Shown here one piece after another: positions 1 to 12,487 of a stretch of 64,000 nt of DNA. Source of the DNA: Roseococcus sp. (GTDB lineage Bacteria; Pseudomonadota; Alphaproteobacteria; Acetobacterales; Acetobacteraceae). The first letter of the stretch is position 1, and every line of letters starts with the position of its first letter. The notes under the pieces were generated by a model, which was given only the letters and a program-made list of their open reading frames with translations, ran no database searches and was not told the origin of the DNA. Made by a program: the position numbers and the translations under genes. The stretch covers positions 1 to 64,000 of the forward strand of contig JAOAIK010000061.1 of assembly GCA_026414745.1 (NCBI GenBank). Reading direction: 5' to 3'.

Positions 1-63
1 GCGGTCTGGCGCCGGCGATATGACAAGTCTATGCTCTATCTCGACGGATATGGCAAGCCCTTG

Positions 64-138
64 ATGAATACCCCCTCCCCAGGCGAGGCCGAGGCCCGCT
101 TCGACATCGCCAACAGATTGTTCCTGCGCCTGTATCAG
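64..138 (+). pseudogene. 5' stub of a MarR-family regulator gene, cut off after about 25 codons
   Basis: From the ATG at 64 the frame reads about 25 residues including ARFDIANRLFLRLYQA, which resembles the first helix of MarR-type winged-helix regulators of Acetobacteraceae. After about position 138 the frame turns into Arg/Gly/Ala-rich text with no family character. G+C is lower before the junction than after it. I infer that the gene was truncated by the insertion whose relics follow. The match is from memory of the family and very short, so it is tentative; an unrelated short coding start is the alternative. Confidence 0.35.
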
Positions 139-560
139 GCGCGGCGGGGCGGCGCCCGCATCTCCGGTGGGCGGCAGCGCGTCGTCGCCAGCCCAGCGGG
201 CGTGGTGAGGCGGCCGCGGCTCCTGCCGGCCGCCATCGAGGTCCGAAACACCTTTTCGGCCGCCGCGCGCGCCCGCCGCGGCGCAGCCCGCGCTGCCATT
301 CGGAGGGTCGGCGCCGCTGGCGGCACTCGGGGCATCACCCTGCGGTGCGCCGGTGAAGGCTCCGCGAGGCGTGCAGCGGCGGCCTGGCGTCGTTGCAGCG
401 CCGAAGCTGGCCGGCATGCAGGCACGAGCACGGGGCGGTCGGTGTCGGTCAGGACGTGCCATTTGGGCCCTGCGGTCCTCCTGCATGGGTCGGAGCCTTG
501 GGAGCGCCGTTTTGACCGCCGGTGCGGAGCGACCGGCTGTCGATGAAGCCTGTCATGGGG
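138..560 (-). mobile_element. Decayed IS5-family (IS427-like) transposase remnant
   Basis: On the minus strand, one frame near 556-500 gives GFIDSRSLRTGG and another near 468-421 gives GPKWHVLTDTDRPVLV. These correspond to the family blocks around the first catalytic Asp (IDSQSVKT) and the following GRKRHILTDT segment of IS427-group IS5 transposases. They are in the right order and about the right distance apart, but in different frames. No intact reading frame or terminal inverted repeats could be placed, so the element looks dead. The upstream half of the transposase, expected above 560, is not recognisable. Confidence 0.45.
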
Positions 561-1465
561 CTGGCCCTCCGGCCGGGCCGCGCGCCGTCGGCTGTCAGCA
601 CGGCATGATGCTGCGCCCCCGCGCCCCTTCGGCCTGATGTCGGCGGAGATCGCCAGAGACCGTCTGCCGCGCCGGGACCTCGTGCGGCAGCGGGCGGCAC
701 GCCCGGCTGCCGTGCGGCAGGGGTGAGGAGCGCCTTGACCGGTTCGCGCGATGAGGCAGGGCGCGCGGGCCAACTCTGCCGCGCCTCGGGCATAAGCTCT
801 GCGTTCGCAGCCCATCGGGCGTTTGTCGGGTCGGTCGGGTGGTGCCGCCGGCACTGCCGCTTCGGGTGCCGTCCTCGAGGCCGGCACGTCATGGATCACG
901 CTGGGCGACCCTCCCGGCCGCGGCGGAGTCATCCCGGCCCGCGCGGCGACTGGACTCGGCCGTCGTGATCGACGGGCTGGCGCGCTCTCCCTTTTCGATG
1001 GCGCGCGGGGACGGGTGCGGAAGCGTGATGGAAGCACCCCGCTGGTTCCTGGCCTCTCCCTCGGCACGTCTCGGGGCCATGGACCATCCCGGCCGTTGCC
1101 AGCGGGAGCACGCTGGAGTTCAGCCCGCACATGTTGCCGGCGGACGAGGGAAAGCCTCGTTTTCGCCGGACTTGCCGCGGTGCGCCGCGAGGTGGGTGCT
1201 GCCGGTCGCCATGCACCCGGGCGCCCTGTCCCGGGCGGCGAGCCCGGCGAAGGCCGGGTCGAAGGCTCCCCATGCGGCGGGGCATCTGCCGCGTGGTGAG
1301 CCGCAGGGCGACGGGGGCAGGCATTCCCGTCCGTCTCGTCCTCTCGCCCGCACCCGCGCCAGCACACAGCGCCATGCGGCCTGAGCCTGCCGGGCCCGGG
1401 CGGCGCAAGAAACGGCGTGCCGCTGGATTGACCGGGCGTTAACCCGGCGCGGCCATGCTGCGGCC
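561..1465. other. About 900 bp with no credible gene
   Basis: All six frames here are open only because of the very high G+C. Their translations are Arg/Ala/Pro-rich, mutually shadowing and match nothing I recognise. No tRNA, clear hairpin terminator or repeat array was seen. It probably represents decayed DNA belonging to the adjacent insertion-sequence relic, plus the upstream region of the gene at 1466. Only the A/T-containing stretch just before 1466 looks like possible promoter DNA. Confidence 0.4.
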
Positions 1466-2284
1466 ATGCATGGCTTGACGCGCCCGTCCGCCGGGCCGCC
1501 CGGCGCCGAAGAAGGTTGGCTGGCCCGCGCTTCGCGCGTGCTGGCGCGGCCCTTCACGTGCGAAGAGCGCGGTGCTGTCGCGCCTTTCACCGCACCGATG
1601 CTGTTCGGCGTACGCCTGCGCGCAGCCGCGCGCGGAGGCGTGGAGGTGGTGATTTCCAATCCGGCGGGCCGGGAGGGCTGGTTCGTGCTGCCTTGGCGCG
1701 CGGCCGAGGAACGCTTCCAGCCGAGCCTTCACGACCGCGCCCTGATCGCGGCCCTGGGCGAGGAGCCCCCCACCCCGGCGCGGCTGCGCGAGACGGCGCG
1801 CAAGGTCGCGGCGCAGGGGCTGGCCGGCCGGGCGGCGCGCCGGGCCGCTGAGGGGGCCGTGCCCGCCTGGCCGGTGCGCCTTGCCCGCGTCCAGGCCTTC
1901 CTTCAAGACCTCATGCGCCCACGGGGCTTCCTCGCGACCGACGCGGATTGTCATCGCAGCGAGGTGCTCCGCAGTCAGGGCCTCGCGGCGCTGGCCTTGG
2001 CCAACGCCCAGCCTGCCCAAACGCCGCTGGGCGCCGCGCGGCGGGACTGGCTGCTCGATGGCTGGGAACTCTTCGCCGCGGCCTGGGCGGAGGCCTCGCC
2101 CGTGGATCGCCCGGCGCTGCTGCGCCACGCCGCCTGCCTGGCACCGCCCCTGCCGCAGGAGGTGCATGGCTGGCCCGGGGGAGACATGGTCGACGAGGCG
2201 GCGAGCCCGCGCGGCGGCGGGACCGTGAGGCCGATCACGCAGGAGATCGCGGAGGCGGCGCTCGCCCGCTGGCTGACCGCATGA
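1466..2284 (+). CDS. Hypothetical protein, 272 aa, first gene of a two-gene unit
   Basis: I do not recognise a family. The protein is soluble, with no signal peptide or membrane segment. It has Trp- and Pro-containing motifs such as GREGWFVLPWRAAEERF (about 65-81) and a helical C-terminal half. Coding reality rests on amino-acid composition unlike the shadow frames and on its stop codon overlapping the next start as ATGA (2281-2284), implying translational coupling. The start is uncertain: no clear Shine-Dalgarno precedes 1466 and a later start is possible. It lies just downstream of the decayed insertion-sequence region. Confidence 0.6.
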   Translation: MHGLTRPSAGPPGAEEGWLARASRVLARPFTCEERGAVAPFTAPMLFGVRLRAAARGGVEVVISNPAGREGWFVLPWRAAEERFQPSLHDRALIAALGEEPPTPARLRETARKVAAQGLAGRAARRAAEGAVPAWPVRLARVQAFLQDLMRPRGFLATDADCHRSEVLRSQGLAALALANAQPAQTPLGAARRDWLLDGWELFAAAWAEASPVDRPALLRHAACLAPPLPQEVHGWPGGDMVDEAASPRGGGTVRPITQEIAEAALARWLTA

Positions 2285-3510
2285 TCGCCCCGGCCCCCGC
2301 CCAGCTTCGTGAACTCGCGCGCGCGGCCCGGGAGGCCAGCGATTCGCAACTCTTGCGCCTCGTGGCCGTGCTGGACCGCCTGCCGCGCCGCGGCGCCGCC
2401 GATGCGGTGCTCGATCCCGTCCGCCACCGTCTCGCGACCCTTCGGCCCGAGCGGCCGATGACGCCCATGCGGCTGCTCTTCCTGCCCATGGAGGGTGTGA
2501 TCGTGGCCCCGCGCGCCTGGCGTGGCGAGGCGCGGCAGCTTCCTCGCACCGCGCTCGCGCCGATCGGCGAGGCGGTGTTCGCGGCTGCGCCTGGGCTGGA
2601 GGAGGCGCTGGCCGCCTCCATCGGCGAGGCCCGCATTTCCGACCATGCCCTCGCGGCGACGCTCGGCGCGCGGCTCTGGCCGGCGGCTGCGCAGTCCCTG
2701 CCGGAATCCGCACCGCCGGGCTGGGCGGAGACCGGCCTGCCCGAGGCGGCCTATGCTCGGCTGCGGCCGCTTGTCGCCCTGCTCTGGCGGCACGGGCCCG
2801 GCGTGCATGCACTGCGCGCCGTCGGCGGCGATGGACCGCCGGAAGACCTCGCTCGTCCGGTGTTCCGGGCCCTTGCCGCGGAAGGGAGCGAGGCGGTGCA
2901 GATCGGGCTTGCCGCGGTCCTGCCGGCCGCGTCGCGCCCGGCCCGACTGGTGGCGCTGGTCGCGGGGCTCGATCAAGCGCTCGGATCCGCCGCCGAGCGC
3001 GCCCTTGACCAGTTTCTGGAGACGCTCACGCCGCCGGCCCCGGTCAACGATCTCGGGCGCACCACCGCCGCCGCCCGACGCTTCGCCGCCATGGTCGAGG
3101 ACCTGGAGCGAGGCACCACGCGCGATGCGCCGCGGCGTGCGCAGATCCTGCAGGGTCTGCGCCAGGCAGCGGCCGGCAACTGCCGCGAGAGGCTGGAAGC
3201 CGAGACGGCGACGGGCCTGCTTGCCCCGCTCGGAGAGATCCTGGCGGACCCGGGGGCGGGTGCCCTGGCCGATGATGCACAGGTCGCGGCGCTGGAGCAG
3301 CGGGCGCGCGCCTTGCGCGGCCTCGCGGATGCCGGGCGCCGGCTGGGCGGCCACGGCGCTGTGCCGGGCGAGGGGCTTCGGGCGGCGGGCGCGCGCCTCG
3401 CCGCCGCCCTGCCCAGCCTGCCGACCAGCGCCGAGGGCTTCAGCCGCGTCGATGCGCTGCGGCTGCTCGAGATCCTGGAGGGGCCGGAGGCGGCGGCGGC
3501 GCGTCGCTGA
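2281..3510 (+). CDS. Hypothetical protein, 409 aa, coupled to the upstream gene
   Basis: The start ATG at 2281 overlaps the previous stop by 4 nt. The protein is Ala/Leu/Arg-rich and predominantly helical, with repeated short helical units (for example RLVAVLDRLPRRGAADAVL near residues 22-40 and two further all-helical blocks to the end). No membrane segment, signal peptide or catalytic motif is visible. The helical-repeat look suggests a scaffold or interaction protein, but that is inference only. It ends 15 nt before the convergent glycosyltransferase gene. No function is assigned. Confidence 0.65.
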   Translation: MIAPAPAQLRELARAAREASDSQLLRLVAVLDRLPRRGAADAVLDPVRHRLATLRPERPMTPMRLLFLPMEGVIVAPRAWRGEARQLPRTALAPIGEAVFAAAPGLEEALAASIGEARISDHALAATLGARLWPAAAQSLPESAPPGWAETGLPEAAYARLRPLVALLWRHGPGVHALRAVGGDGPPEDLARPVFRALAAEGSEAVQIGLAAVLPAASRPARLVALVAGLDQALGSAAERALDQFLETLTPPAPVNDLGRTTAAARRFAAMVEDLERGTTRDAPRRAQILQGLRQAAAGNCRERLEAETATGLLAPLGEILADPGAGALADDAQVAALEQRARALRGLADAGRRLGGHGAVPGEGLRAAGARLAAALPSLPTSAEGFSRVDALRLLEILEGPEAAAARR

Positions 3511-3525
3511 GGGCGTCCGCGCGCC

Positions 3526-5700
3526 TCAGCCGCCGAGAAGGAGACGCGCGCGGGGATGGCCGGGCGCGAGGCGCAGCGCCTGCTCGGCCAGGCCGCGCGC
3601 CGTTTCGGCCTGGCCGTTGGCGGCCACCACCTCGGCCAGCGCAAGCAGCGCCTCGGCGCTCTGCGGCGGGTGGGCGTTGATCGCCGCCTGCTCGGGGCCC
3701 GGCGCGGGCACGCGGGCCCAGTAGCCGTGGCGCCGCGCGCGCTGGTCCGCCACCTCGCGCTCGATGGCGAGGCGCATGGCCGCGCGCAGCGGCGCCGGCA
3801 CGGCGGCGAGGGTGGGGCGGGCGGCGCGGCGGTGGCTCGCCAGCAGCATCTCCGTCCCCTGCGCCCCCGTCTGGGCAGGGGGCCAGATGCGGTAGCGGTA
3901 GAGCATCTCGGGCAGGCACTCGACCACGAGCCCGGCCAGCACGGCGGCCTGCAGGAACTCCCAGTCCTCGAAGTTGCAGCGCTCCTCGGTGAAGCCACCC
4001 ACCCGCTCCCAGGCGGCTCGGCGCAGGAACATGTTCGTGTCGCCGAGCGCGTTGACGAAGGCCCCGAGGGCGGGGCTCGGCCCCACGGGAAGCCAGGCGG
4101 GGCGGGTGGCGCGGGCGGCGGGCGGCGGGCCCGCCCCGGCGAAGGCCTGGGACTGGCAGGTCAGGATGTCCGCGCCTCGGTGATGGAGGGCGCGCAGGAA
4201 CACCTCGACCGCCTCGGGCAGGGCGGCGTTGTCGTCGTCCATCAGCAGCAGGAACTCGCCGGCCGCAGCCTCCACGGCGCGGCGGCGCGATGCGCCGTGG
4301 AACAGGTTCGTCTCGTTGCGCAGCAGCCGCCAGCCGCGCGCCGCGAAGCGCGGCGCCAGCGCCTCGAGGAAGGCCTGGGCCGCGGCGTCGCGCCCGGCAT
4401 CATCCACCAGCACCAGCTCGATGCGCGGATGGGTTTGCGCCTCGATGGAGGCGATGGCCTGGGCGAGCGGCGCCACCCGCTCATGCGTCGCCATGCAGAC
4501 CGAGACCAGCGGCGTGCCCAAGACCAGCGCCGGGGCCGCCGGGGCGGGGCGCAGCCGCGCCTGGAAGCCGATCCAGGCCTCGGTCGCCTCCTCCGGCGTC
4601 ACGGCCGGGCGGGCGCACTCCGCCCCTTCCTCGAGCGCCCGGGCCAGGGCGGCGGCCAGCCCTTCCACCCCGCGCGGATAGAGCACCTTCGCGTGGTCCT
4701 CCTCCGCCACCAGCTCCGGGATGCCGCCGAGGCGCGGGGCGAGGAAGGGCAGGCCGGCGGCCAGGCACTCGATCACCGCATAGGGCGCGTTCTCGATGCG
4801 CGAGGCGATGACCGCGAGCCGCCCCGGCGCGGCGAGGAAGGCGCGCGCCCCCTCCGCATCGAGGTCGTTCACCACCCGCCAAGGAGTGCGCCAGCCCCCT
4901 GTCGCCTCCGCGAGCCAGGCCAGCGCATGGCCCGTCTCCATCTGGCCGACCTTGCCGAGGAAGCTCACGCGCCGCGGCGCGCGGCCCGCCGCCTCCAGCC
5001 GGGAGAGGGCGGCGCAGAACAGGTCGAGGCCCTTGCGCGTTTCCAGCCGGCCGAAGAAGACCAGCTCCTCCACCGGCAGCGGGCCTTCGGGGGGCGCGGC
5101 GCGGGGGAAGCCGGCGGGCAGCATGTTGGGCAGCACGCGCCCGCCGCCGGGCAGGCGCCAGCCCATGCGCGCCACCTCCTCGAGCAGGTAGCGCGAGGGG
5201 GCGACCGCGACATCCGCGCCCTCGGCGCTCTGCCGCTCCATCCAGTCGGTTTCCAGAAGGCCGAGATCGGCGAGGAACTCGGCCGAATGGGCGCGGTGCC
5301 AGAGGGTGGGCGAGTGGAGCTGGCAGACCAGCGCCGTCTCCCCGAAGGCGAGGCCGCAGCGCTTCGCGACCACGAGCCAGTGCCCGATGCCGCGCATCTC
5401 GTGGAAGTGGATGGCGTCGAAGCGTCGCGCCTTGAGCCACTGATAGGCCTCGTAGGCGACGACTCTCTCCTCGGGCGGCGCGTGCAGCGGCACGAAGTCT
5501 ATCCCGCGCTCCGCGTAGTGTCGGCGCCAGTGCGCGAGCGGCAGCGTCTCCGTGTAGTCGGGGCCGAAGAGCACGGTCACCGCATGGCCCGCGTCCCGGA
5601 ACCGCTCGGCGCAGGCGAGGAAGGCGGTGCCCATCCCCCCATTGCGCACCGGCCCGGGGAAATCCGAGGTGAGCAGGCAGATGCGCTGGGCGCGGCTCAT
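3526..5700 (-). CDS. Bifunctional glycosyltransferase: GT4 domain fused to GT2 domain
   Basis: This 724-aa protein carries two glycosyltransferase modules. Residues 1-370 look like a GT-B/GT4 enzyme: an N-terminal GMGTAFLACAERFRDAG segment, then LVFFGRLETRKGLDLF and the acceptor/donor-site IENAPYAVIECLAAGLP region. Residues about 395-640 are a GT-A/GT2 enzyme with LVSVCMATHERV, LVLVDDAG, LLLMDDDNAALP (DxD-type metal site) and FEDWEFL. The last 65 residues (AEALLALAEVVAANGQ, ARGLAEQALRLAPGHP) resemble one or two TPR helices. The ATG at 5700 overlaps the upstream stop (ATGA). It is the last gene of a five-gene operon. It probably builds a surface polysaccharide or glycosylates a protein; substrates are unknown. 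Confidence 0.85.
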   Translation of the reverse strand: MSRAQRICLLTSDFPGPVRNGGMGTAFLACAERFRDAGHAVTVLFGPDYTETLPLAHWRRHYAERGIDFVPLHAPPEERVVAYEAYQWLKARRFDAIHFHEMRGIGHWLVVAKRCGLAFGETALVCQLHSPTLWHRAHSAEFLADLGLLETDWMERQSAEGADVAVAPSRYLLEEVARMGWRLPGGGRVLPNMLPAGFPRAAPPEGPLPVEELVFFGRLETRKGLDLFCAALSRLEAAGRAPRRVSFLGKVGQMETGHALAWLAEATGGWRTPWRVVNDLDAEGARAFLAAPGRLAVIASRIENAPYAVIECLAAGLPFLAPRLGGIPELVAEEDHAKVLYPRGVEGLAAALARALEEGAECARPAVTPEEATEAWIGFQARLRPAPAAPALVLGTPLVSVCMATHERVAPLAQAIASIEAQTHPRIELVLVDDAGRDAAAQAFLEALAPRFAARGWRLLRNETNLFHGASRRRAVEAAAGEFLLLMDDDNAALPEAVEVFLRALHHRGADILTCQSQAFAGAGPPPAARATRPAWLPVGPSPALGAFVNALGDTNMFLRRAAWERVGGFTEERCNFEDWEFLQAAVLAGLVVECLPEMLYRYRIWPPAQTGAQGTEMLLASHRRAARPTLAAVPAPLRAAMRLAIEREVADQRARRHGYWARVPAPGPEQAAINAHPPQSAEALLALAEVVAANGQAETARGLAEQALRLAPGHPRARLLLGG

Positions 5701-6944
5701 GCGTCGGCCTCGACGAGCAGGAGGTGGCCATGGCGGGCCTGGGCGCGGGGCGTCCAGCCCGACTGCGCAAGCAGGTCGAGCACGGCCGCCTGCCCCATGA
5801 ACCACCACCAGGGGGCGGCGATGCCGGCGGCGCGGGCGGCGGCTTCGCTCAGCCCCTCGGGCAGGGCGGTGAGCTGGGGCAGGACGAGGCCGAGCGGGCG
5901 CAGCGCGGCGTCGAGGGCGGCGGCGCGCGCGGCGGGCAGCGCCTCGGCGGACCACAGGGCATCGGCACCGAAGCCGGGGATGATCCCCTCGGGCAGCGCG
6001 GCGGTGGCGAGCAGGAGCCGCCGTGCCCCGGTGCGGCGCAGCGCGGCGAGACGGCGCAGCGGCTCGCGCTGGCCCTCGAGTCCCGCGCCCTCGGCCAGCA
6101 GATCCACGGGGCCGAGGCGGGCGGCGAGGTCGGGCGCCTCCGGCGGGTCGGCGTGCCACCAGATGGACGGGGCGTCGCTGCGCCCGACGAAGGGGACGAT
6201 GGGCGGGATATGGCCCAGGCCGGCCGCCCGCAGCGTGCGCTCGGCCTGTGGCTCCCGCCCGAGACGCCGGGCGGCGGCCCTGAGGGCGGCATCCGGCGTG
6301 GCCGGCGGGGCAGTGCCGAGCACCCGCGCGCTGGCCGCCCCGGCCGCCAGGGCCTCGAGCAGCAGGGCGAGGGCGTCGGGCGTCTCGCCGGTCAACAGAA
6401 GATGGCGGCCGGGGACGCGGGCCATCAGCGCCGCCAGGAAGGGCGGATCGGGCGGGCCGTCCGCCGCGGGGGGCGCGCTCGGCTCCGGCTCGGGGGCGGC
6501 CGCGGGCGGAAGGGGCAGGCGTTCCGGCAAGGCCGCGAGCCAGCGGAGGAGGAGCGCCCGGCCCGCGCCGCCATCCGGCCCGGGCGCGAGGCGGCGGGCG
6601 AGGAGGAACAGCGCCGTGCCGGCGGGATGCGGCCGCGCCTCGGCCACCAGCAGTGTGGGCAGGCGCAGCAGCGGGCTGCGCAGCAGCCACTGCGCCTGGC
6701 CGCGCTCGGGCCAGGCGGCGAGGGGGCGGCAGCGCGGCTCCTCGGCGGCGAGGGCGCGCAGAGCGTCGAGCACGGCCGCGGGCGGGGCGGGCAGGGGGCG
6801 GCTGCGCAGCGCCGCCGCGCCGGGATGGTCCTCGGGCAGGACGAGACAGTCGCCACGCCCGTCGGACGCCGACAGCGCGGCGAGGTCCAGAGGGCGGGGC
6901 GGCGCATGGCCCGCCGGGTCGCGCCAGGCCGTGAAGAGCGTCAC
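5697..6944 (-). CDS. Hypothetical protein, 415 aa; possible DUF1499-like N-terminus and methyltransferase-like C-terminus
   Basis: The GTG start at 6944 overlaps the previous stop (GTGA) and is preceded by GGAGAG. Residues about 35-125 resemble DUF1499 in layout (a strand-rich SPLLRLPTLLVAEARPHPAG segment followed by a final helix), then comes a Pro-rich linker. The second half has an LLLTGETPDALALLLEAL segment that could be a degenerate nucleotide or SAM-binding loop, and ends PWWWFMGQAAVLDLLAQSGW then HGHLLLVEADA, a strand like the end of class I methyltransferases. Both assignments are weak. Its position directly before the GT4-GT2 fusion suggests a joint role in glycan modification, which is inference. 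Confidence 0.65.
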   Translation of the reverse strand: MTLFTAWRDPAGHAPPRPLDLAALSASDGRGDCLVLPEDHPGAAALRSRPLPAPPAAVLDALRALAAEEPRCRPLAAWPERGQAQWLLRSPLLRLPTLLVAEARPHPAGTALFLLARRLAPGPDGGAGRALLLRWLAALPERLPLPPAAAPEPEPSAPPAADGPPDPPFLAALMARVPGRHLLLTGETPDALALLLEALAAGAASARVLGTAPPATPDAALRAAARRLGREPQAERTLRAAGLGHIPPIVPFVGRSDAPSIWWHADPPEAPDLAARLGPVDLLAEGAGLEGQREPLRRLAALRRTGARRLLLATAALPEGIIPGFGADALWSAEALPAARAAALDAALRPLGLVLPQLTALPEGLSEAAARAAGIAAPWWWFMGQAAVLDLLAQSGWTPRAQARHGHLLLVEADA

Positions 6945-7255
6945 GGCGTCTCTCCGCGCGGCGCGCGCAGGCGGATCACGCCATGCATGGCCTCGGGCGG
7001 GATGGGCTTGCCCTTGCGCAGGATCTCGAGCCGCCCCGCCCCGGCCAGGGCGGCGGCGGCGGCGCGCACGGCCGCCATGTGCCGCCGCCAGCCCTCGGCA
7101 TCGAGGGCGCGCGCCACCTCGGAGGGGCAGATGGATTTCTCCGGCCCGCGCAGGGCGGTGAGGCGCAGGATTTCCGCCTCCAGCGCCTCCCGGTCCGGGG
7201 TGGGGAGGGTCTCTCTGGGAAGGCTGTGGGGCGGGCGGTTCACGGCGCCAGCCAT
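6941..7255 (-). CDS. DUF3253 domain protein
   Basis: A 104-aa soluble protein. The centre reads LRLTALRGPEKSICPSEVAR and the end ILRKGKPIPPEAMHGVIRL, both hallmarks of DUF3253, a small helical domain of unknown function often written as a winged-helix-like fold. The start at 7255 overlaps the upstream PNPOx-like gene by 16 nt, and the stop overlaps the next start by 4 nt. It is thus third in an operon of five. No catalytic residues are evident. Co-occurrence with a PNPOx-fold protein is common for such domains, but no mechanism can be given. Confidence 0.8.
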   Translation of the reverse strand: MAGAVNRPPHSLPRETLPTPDREALEAEILRLTALRGPEKSICPSEVARALDAEGWRRHMAAVRAAAAALAGAGRLEILRKGKPIPPEAMHGVIRLRAPRGETP

Positions 7256-7817
7256 GTCGCTGCCTCCTCCGTCTGACCCCAGGTGAAGAGGGCACGGCGA
7301 TGCCCCGCCGCGTCGAGCCAGAGCCACTCCATCCGCGCGAAGGTGAGGGCGATGGCGGCGAAATGCGGCCGGCCCGCCTCGGCGTCGCGCGGGGCCGGCG
7401 GCGGGGTGGCGACCGGGGTGCCGGGGGCGGGCTCCAGCGCGTAGCACATGCGGCTGAAGGGGCGGCTCGCCGCCCACGCCGCCTCGGCGAAGGCATCCTC
7501 GCGGTGCAGGCTGGCCCGGCCCTCGAGGCGAAGCTGGATCTGCGCCTTCGCGTCGTAGAAGTGCAGCGCGGCGCGGGGCTCGCGCGCGAGTTCCGCGACC
7601 TTGGCGCTGCGCGCGTCGCTGTGCAGGCGCAGCGTGCGGGTGGCGGGGTCGAAGCCGCGCAGCACCAGGGTGCGGGCGCGGGGCGCGCCATCCAGGCCGA
7701 TGCTGGCCAGGGTGGGGGTGTGGAAGGCGTGCCGCCGGTCCGCCACGCCGCGCGCCAGCAGGGCGAAGGCCTCGGCCCGGGCGGCGGCGAGGTCGTCGGC
7801 GAAGGCGGGGCGCGGCG

Positions 7818-7821
<4 letters not shown>
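7240..7821 (-). CDS. Pyridoxamine 5'-phosphate oxidase-like flavin-binding protein
   Basis: The 193-aa protein has the split-barrel FMN-binding pattern: DGAPRARTLVLRGFDPA (about 44-60), then LHSDARSAKVAELAREPRAAL and HFYDAKAQIQLRLEGRASLH. The last part, WLWLDAAGHRRALFTW, ends the barrel. This matches the PdxH-like "pyridoxamine 5'-phosphate oxidase family" rather than authentic PdxH, because the PLP-specific C-terminal WRLAP motif is absent. Its substrate is unknown; F420- or FMN-dependent oxidoreductases and heme-binding proteins share the fold. It overlaps the upstream oxidoreductase gene by 4 nt. Confidence 0.82.
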
Positions 7822-12032
<4,211 letters not shown>

Positions 12033-12147
12033 CGGGGGCTGCGCCCGCACGCCCCACCCCCCGCCGGCCTGCGACGTCGCTTGCCAGGGCGCGCGGACGG
12101 TGATTCCCTGAGCGCGCGGGCGGGGGCCCGCGCAGGGGGATCGGGAC

Positions 12148-12486
12148 ATGGGTGTGGGCGGTCTCGGCCGGTGGATCGGCCGCGCGGTCAAGGCGCTGCT
12201 GGCGCCCGCGCTGCTGCTCGGGCTGTCGGCTTTCTTCGTCTGGCACGCACAGCACGGCGAGCGCGGCCTGCTGACCTACCAGGCGCGCGAGTTGGAGCTC
12301 GCGGAGGCGCGCCGCGCGCTGGCCGCCGCCCGCGAGGAGCGCGAGGCGGCGGAGCGGCGGGTGAATGCGCTGCGCGGCCAGCAGCTCGACCGCGACCAGC
12401 TCGAGGAGCGGGCGCGGGCCATGCTCAACCTCGCCCACCCGCAGGAGATCGTGATCCCCTATCCGCCCGGGCAGCGGCTGTTCTGA
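12148..12486 (+). CDS. ftsB: FtsB/DivIC-family septum formation initiator
   Basis: A 112-aa bitopic cell-division protein. One membrane helix spans about residues 17-35 (LLAPALLLGLSAFFVW), followed by a charged coiled coil at about 40-80 (ELELAEARRALAAAREEREA) and a short periplasmic tail with ERARAMLNLAHPQEIVI, the conserved end of the family. FtsB bridges FtsL and FtsQ in the divisome. The gene follows eno by 164 nt, the usual arrangement. AGGGGG lies about 9 nt before the ATG. It converges with the RatA-like gene, leaving a single base between the stops. Confidence 0.9.
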   Translation: MGVGGLGRWIGRAVKALLAPALLLGLSAFFVWHAQHGERGLLTYQARELELAEARRALAAAREEREAAERRVNALRGQQLDRDQLEERARAMLNLAHPQEIVIPYPPGQRLF

Positions 12487-12487
12487 C

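Noticed and set aside
561-1465. Several short open frames in the left intergenic region
   Set aside because: All overlap each other in conflicting frames, with no ribosome sites and no recognisable motifs.
3526-6690. A single 1,054-codon minus-strand frame giving one giant glycosyltransferase
   Set aside because: The upstream 330 codons are Arg/Pro-rich shadow of the 5697-6944 gene; the ATG at 5700 overlaps the preceding stop, giving a natural start.
3556-7161. A continuous plus-strand open frame of about 1,200 codons
   Set aside because: It lies antisense to the GT fusion and the next three genes, has Arg/Gly/His-rich shadow composition and no family motif; the minus-strand frames carry clear domains.
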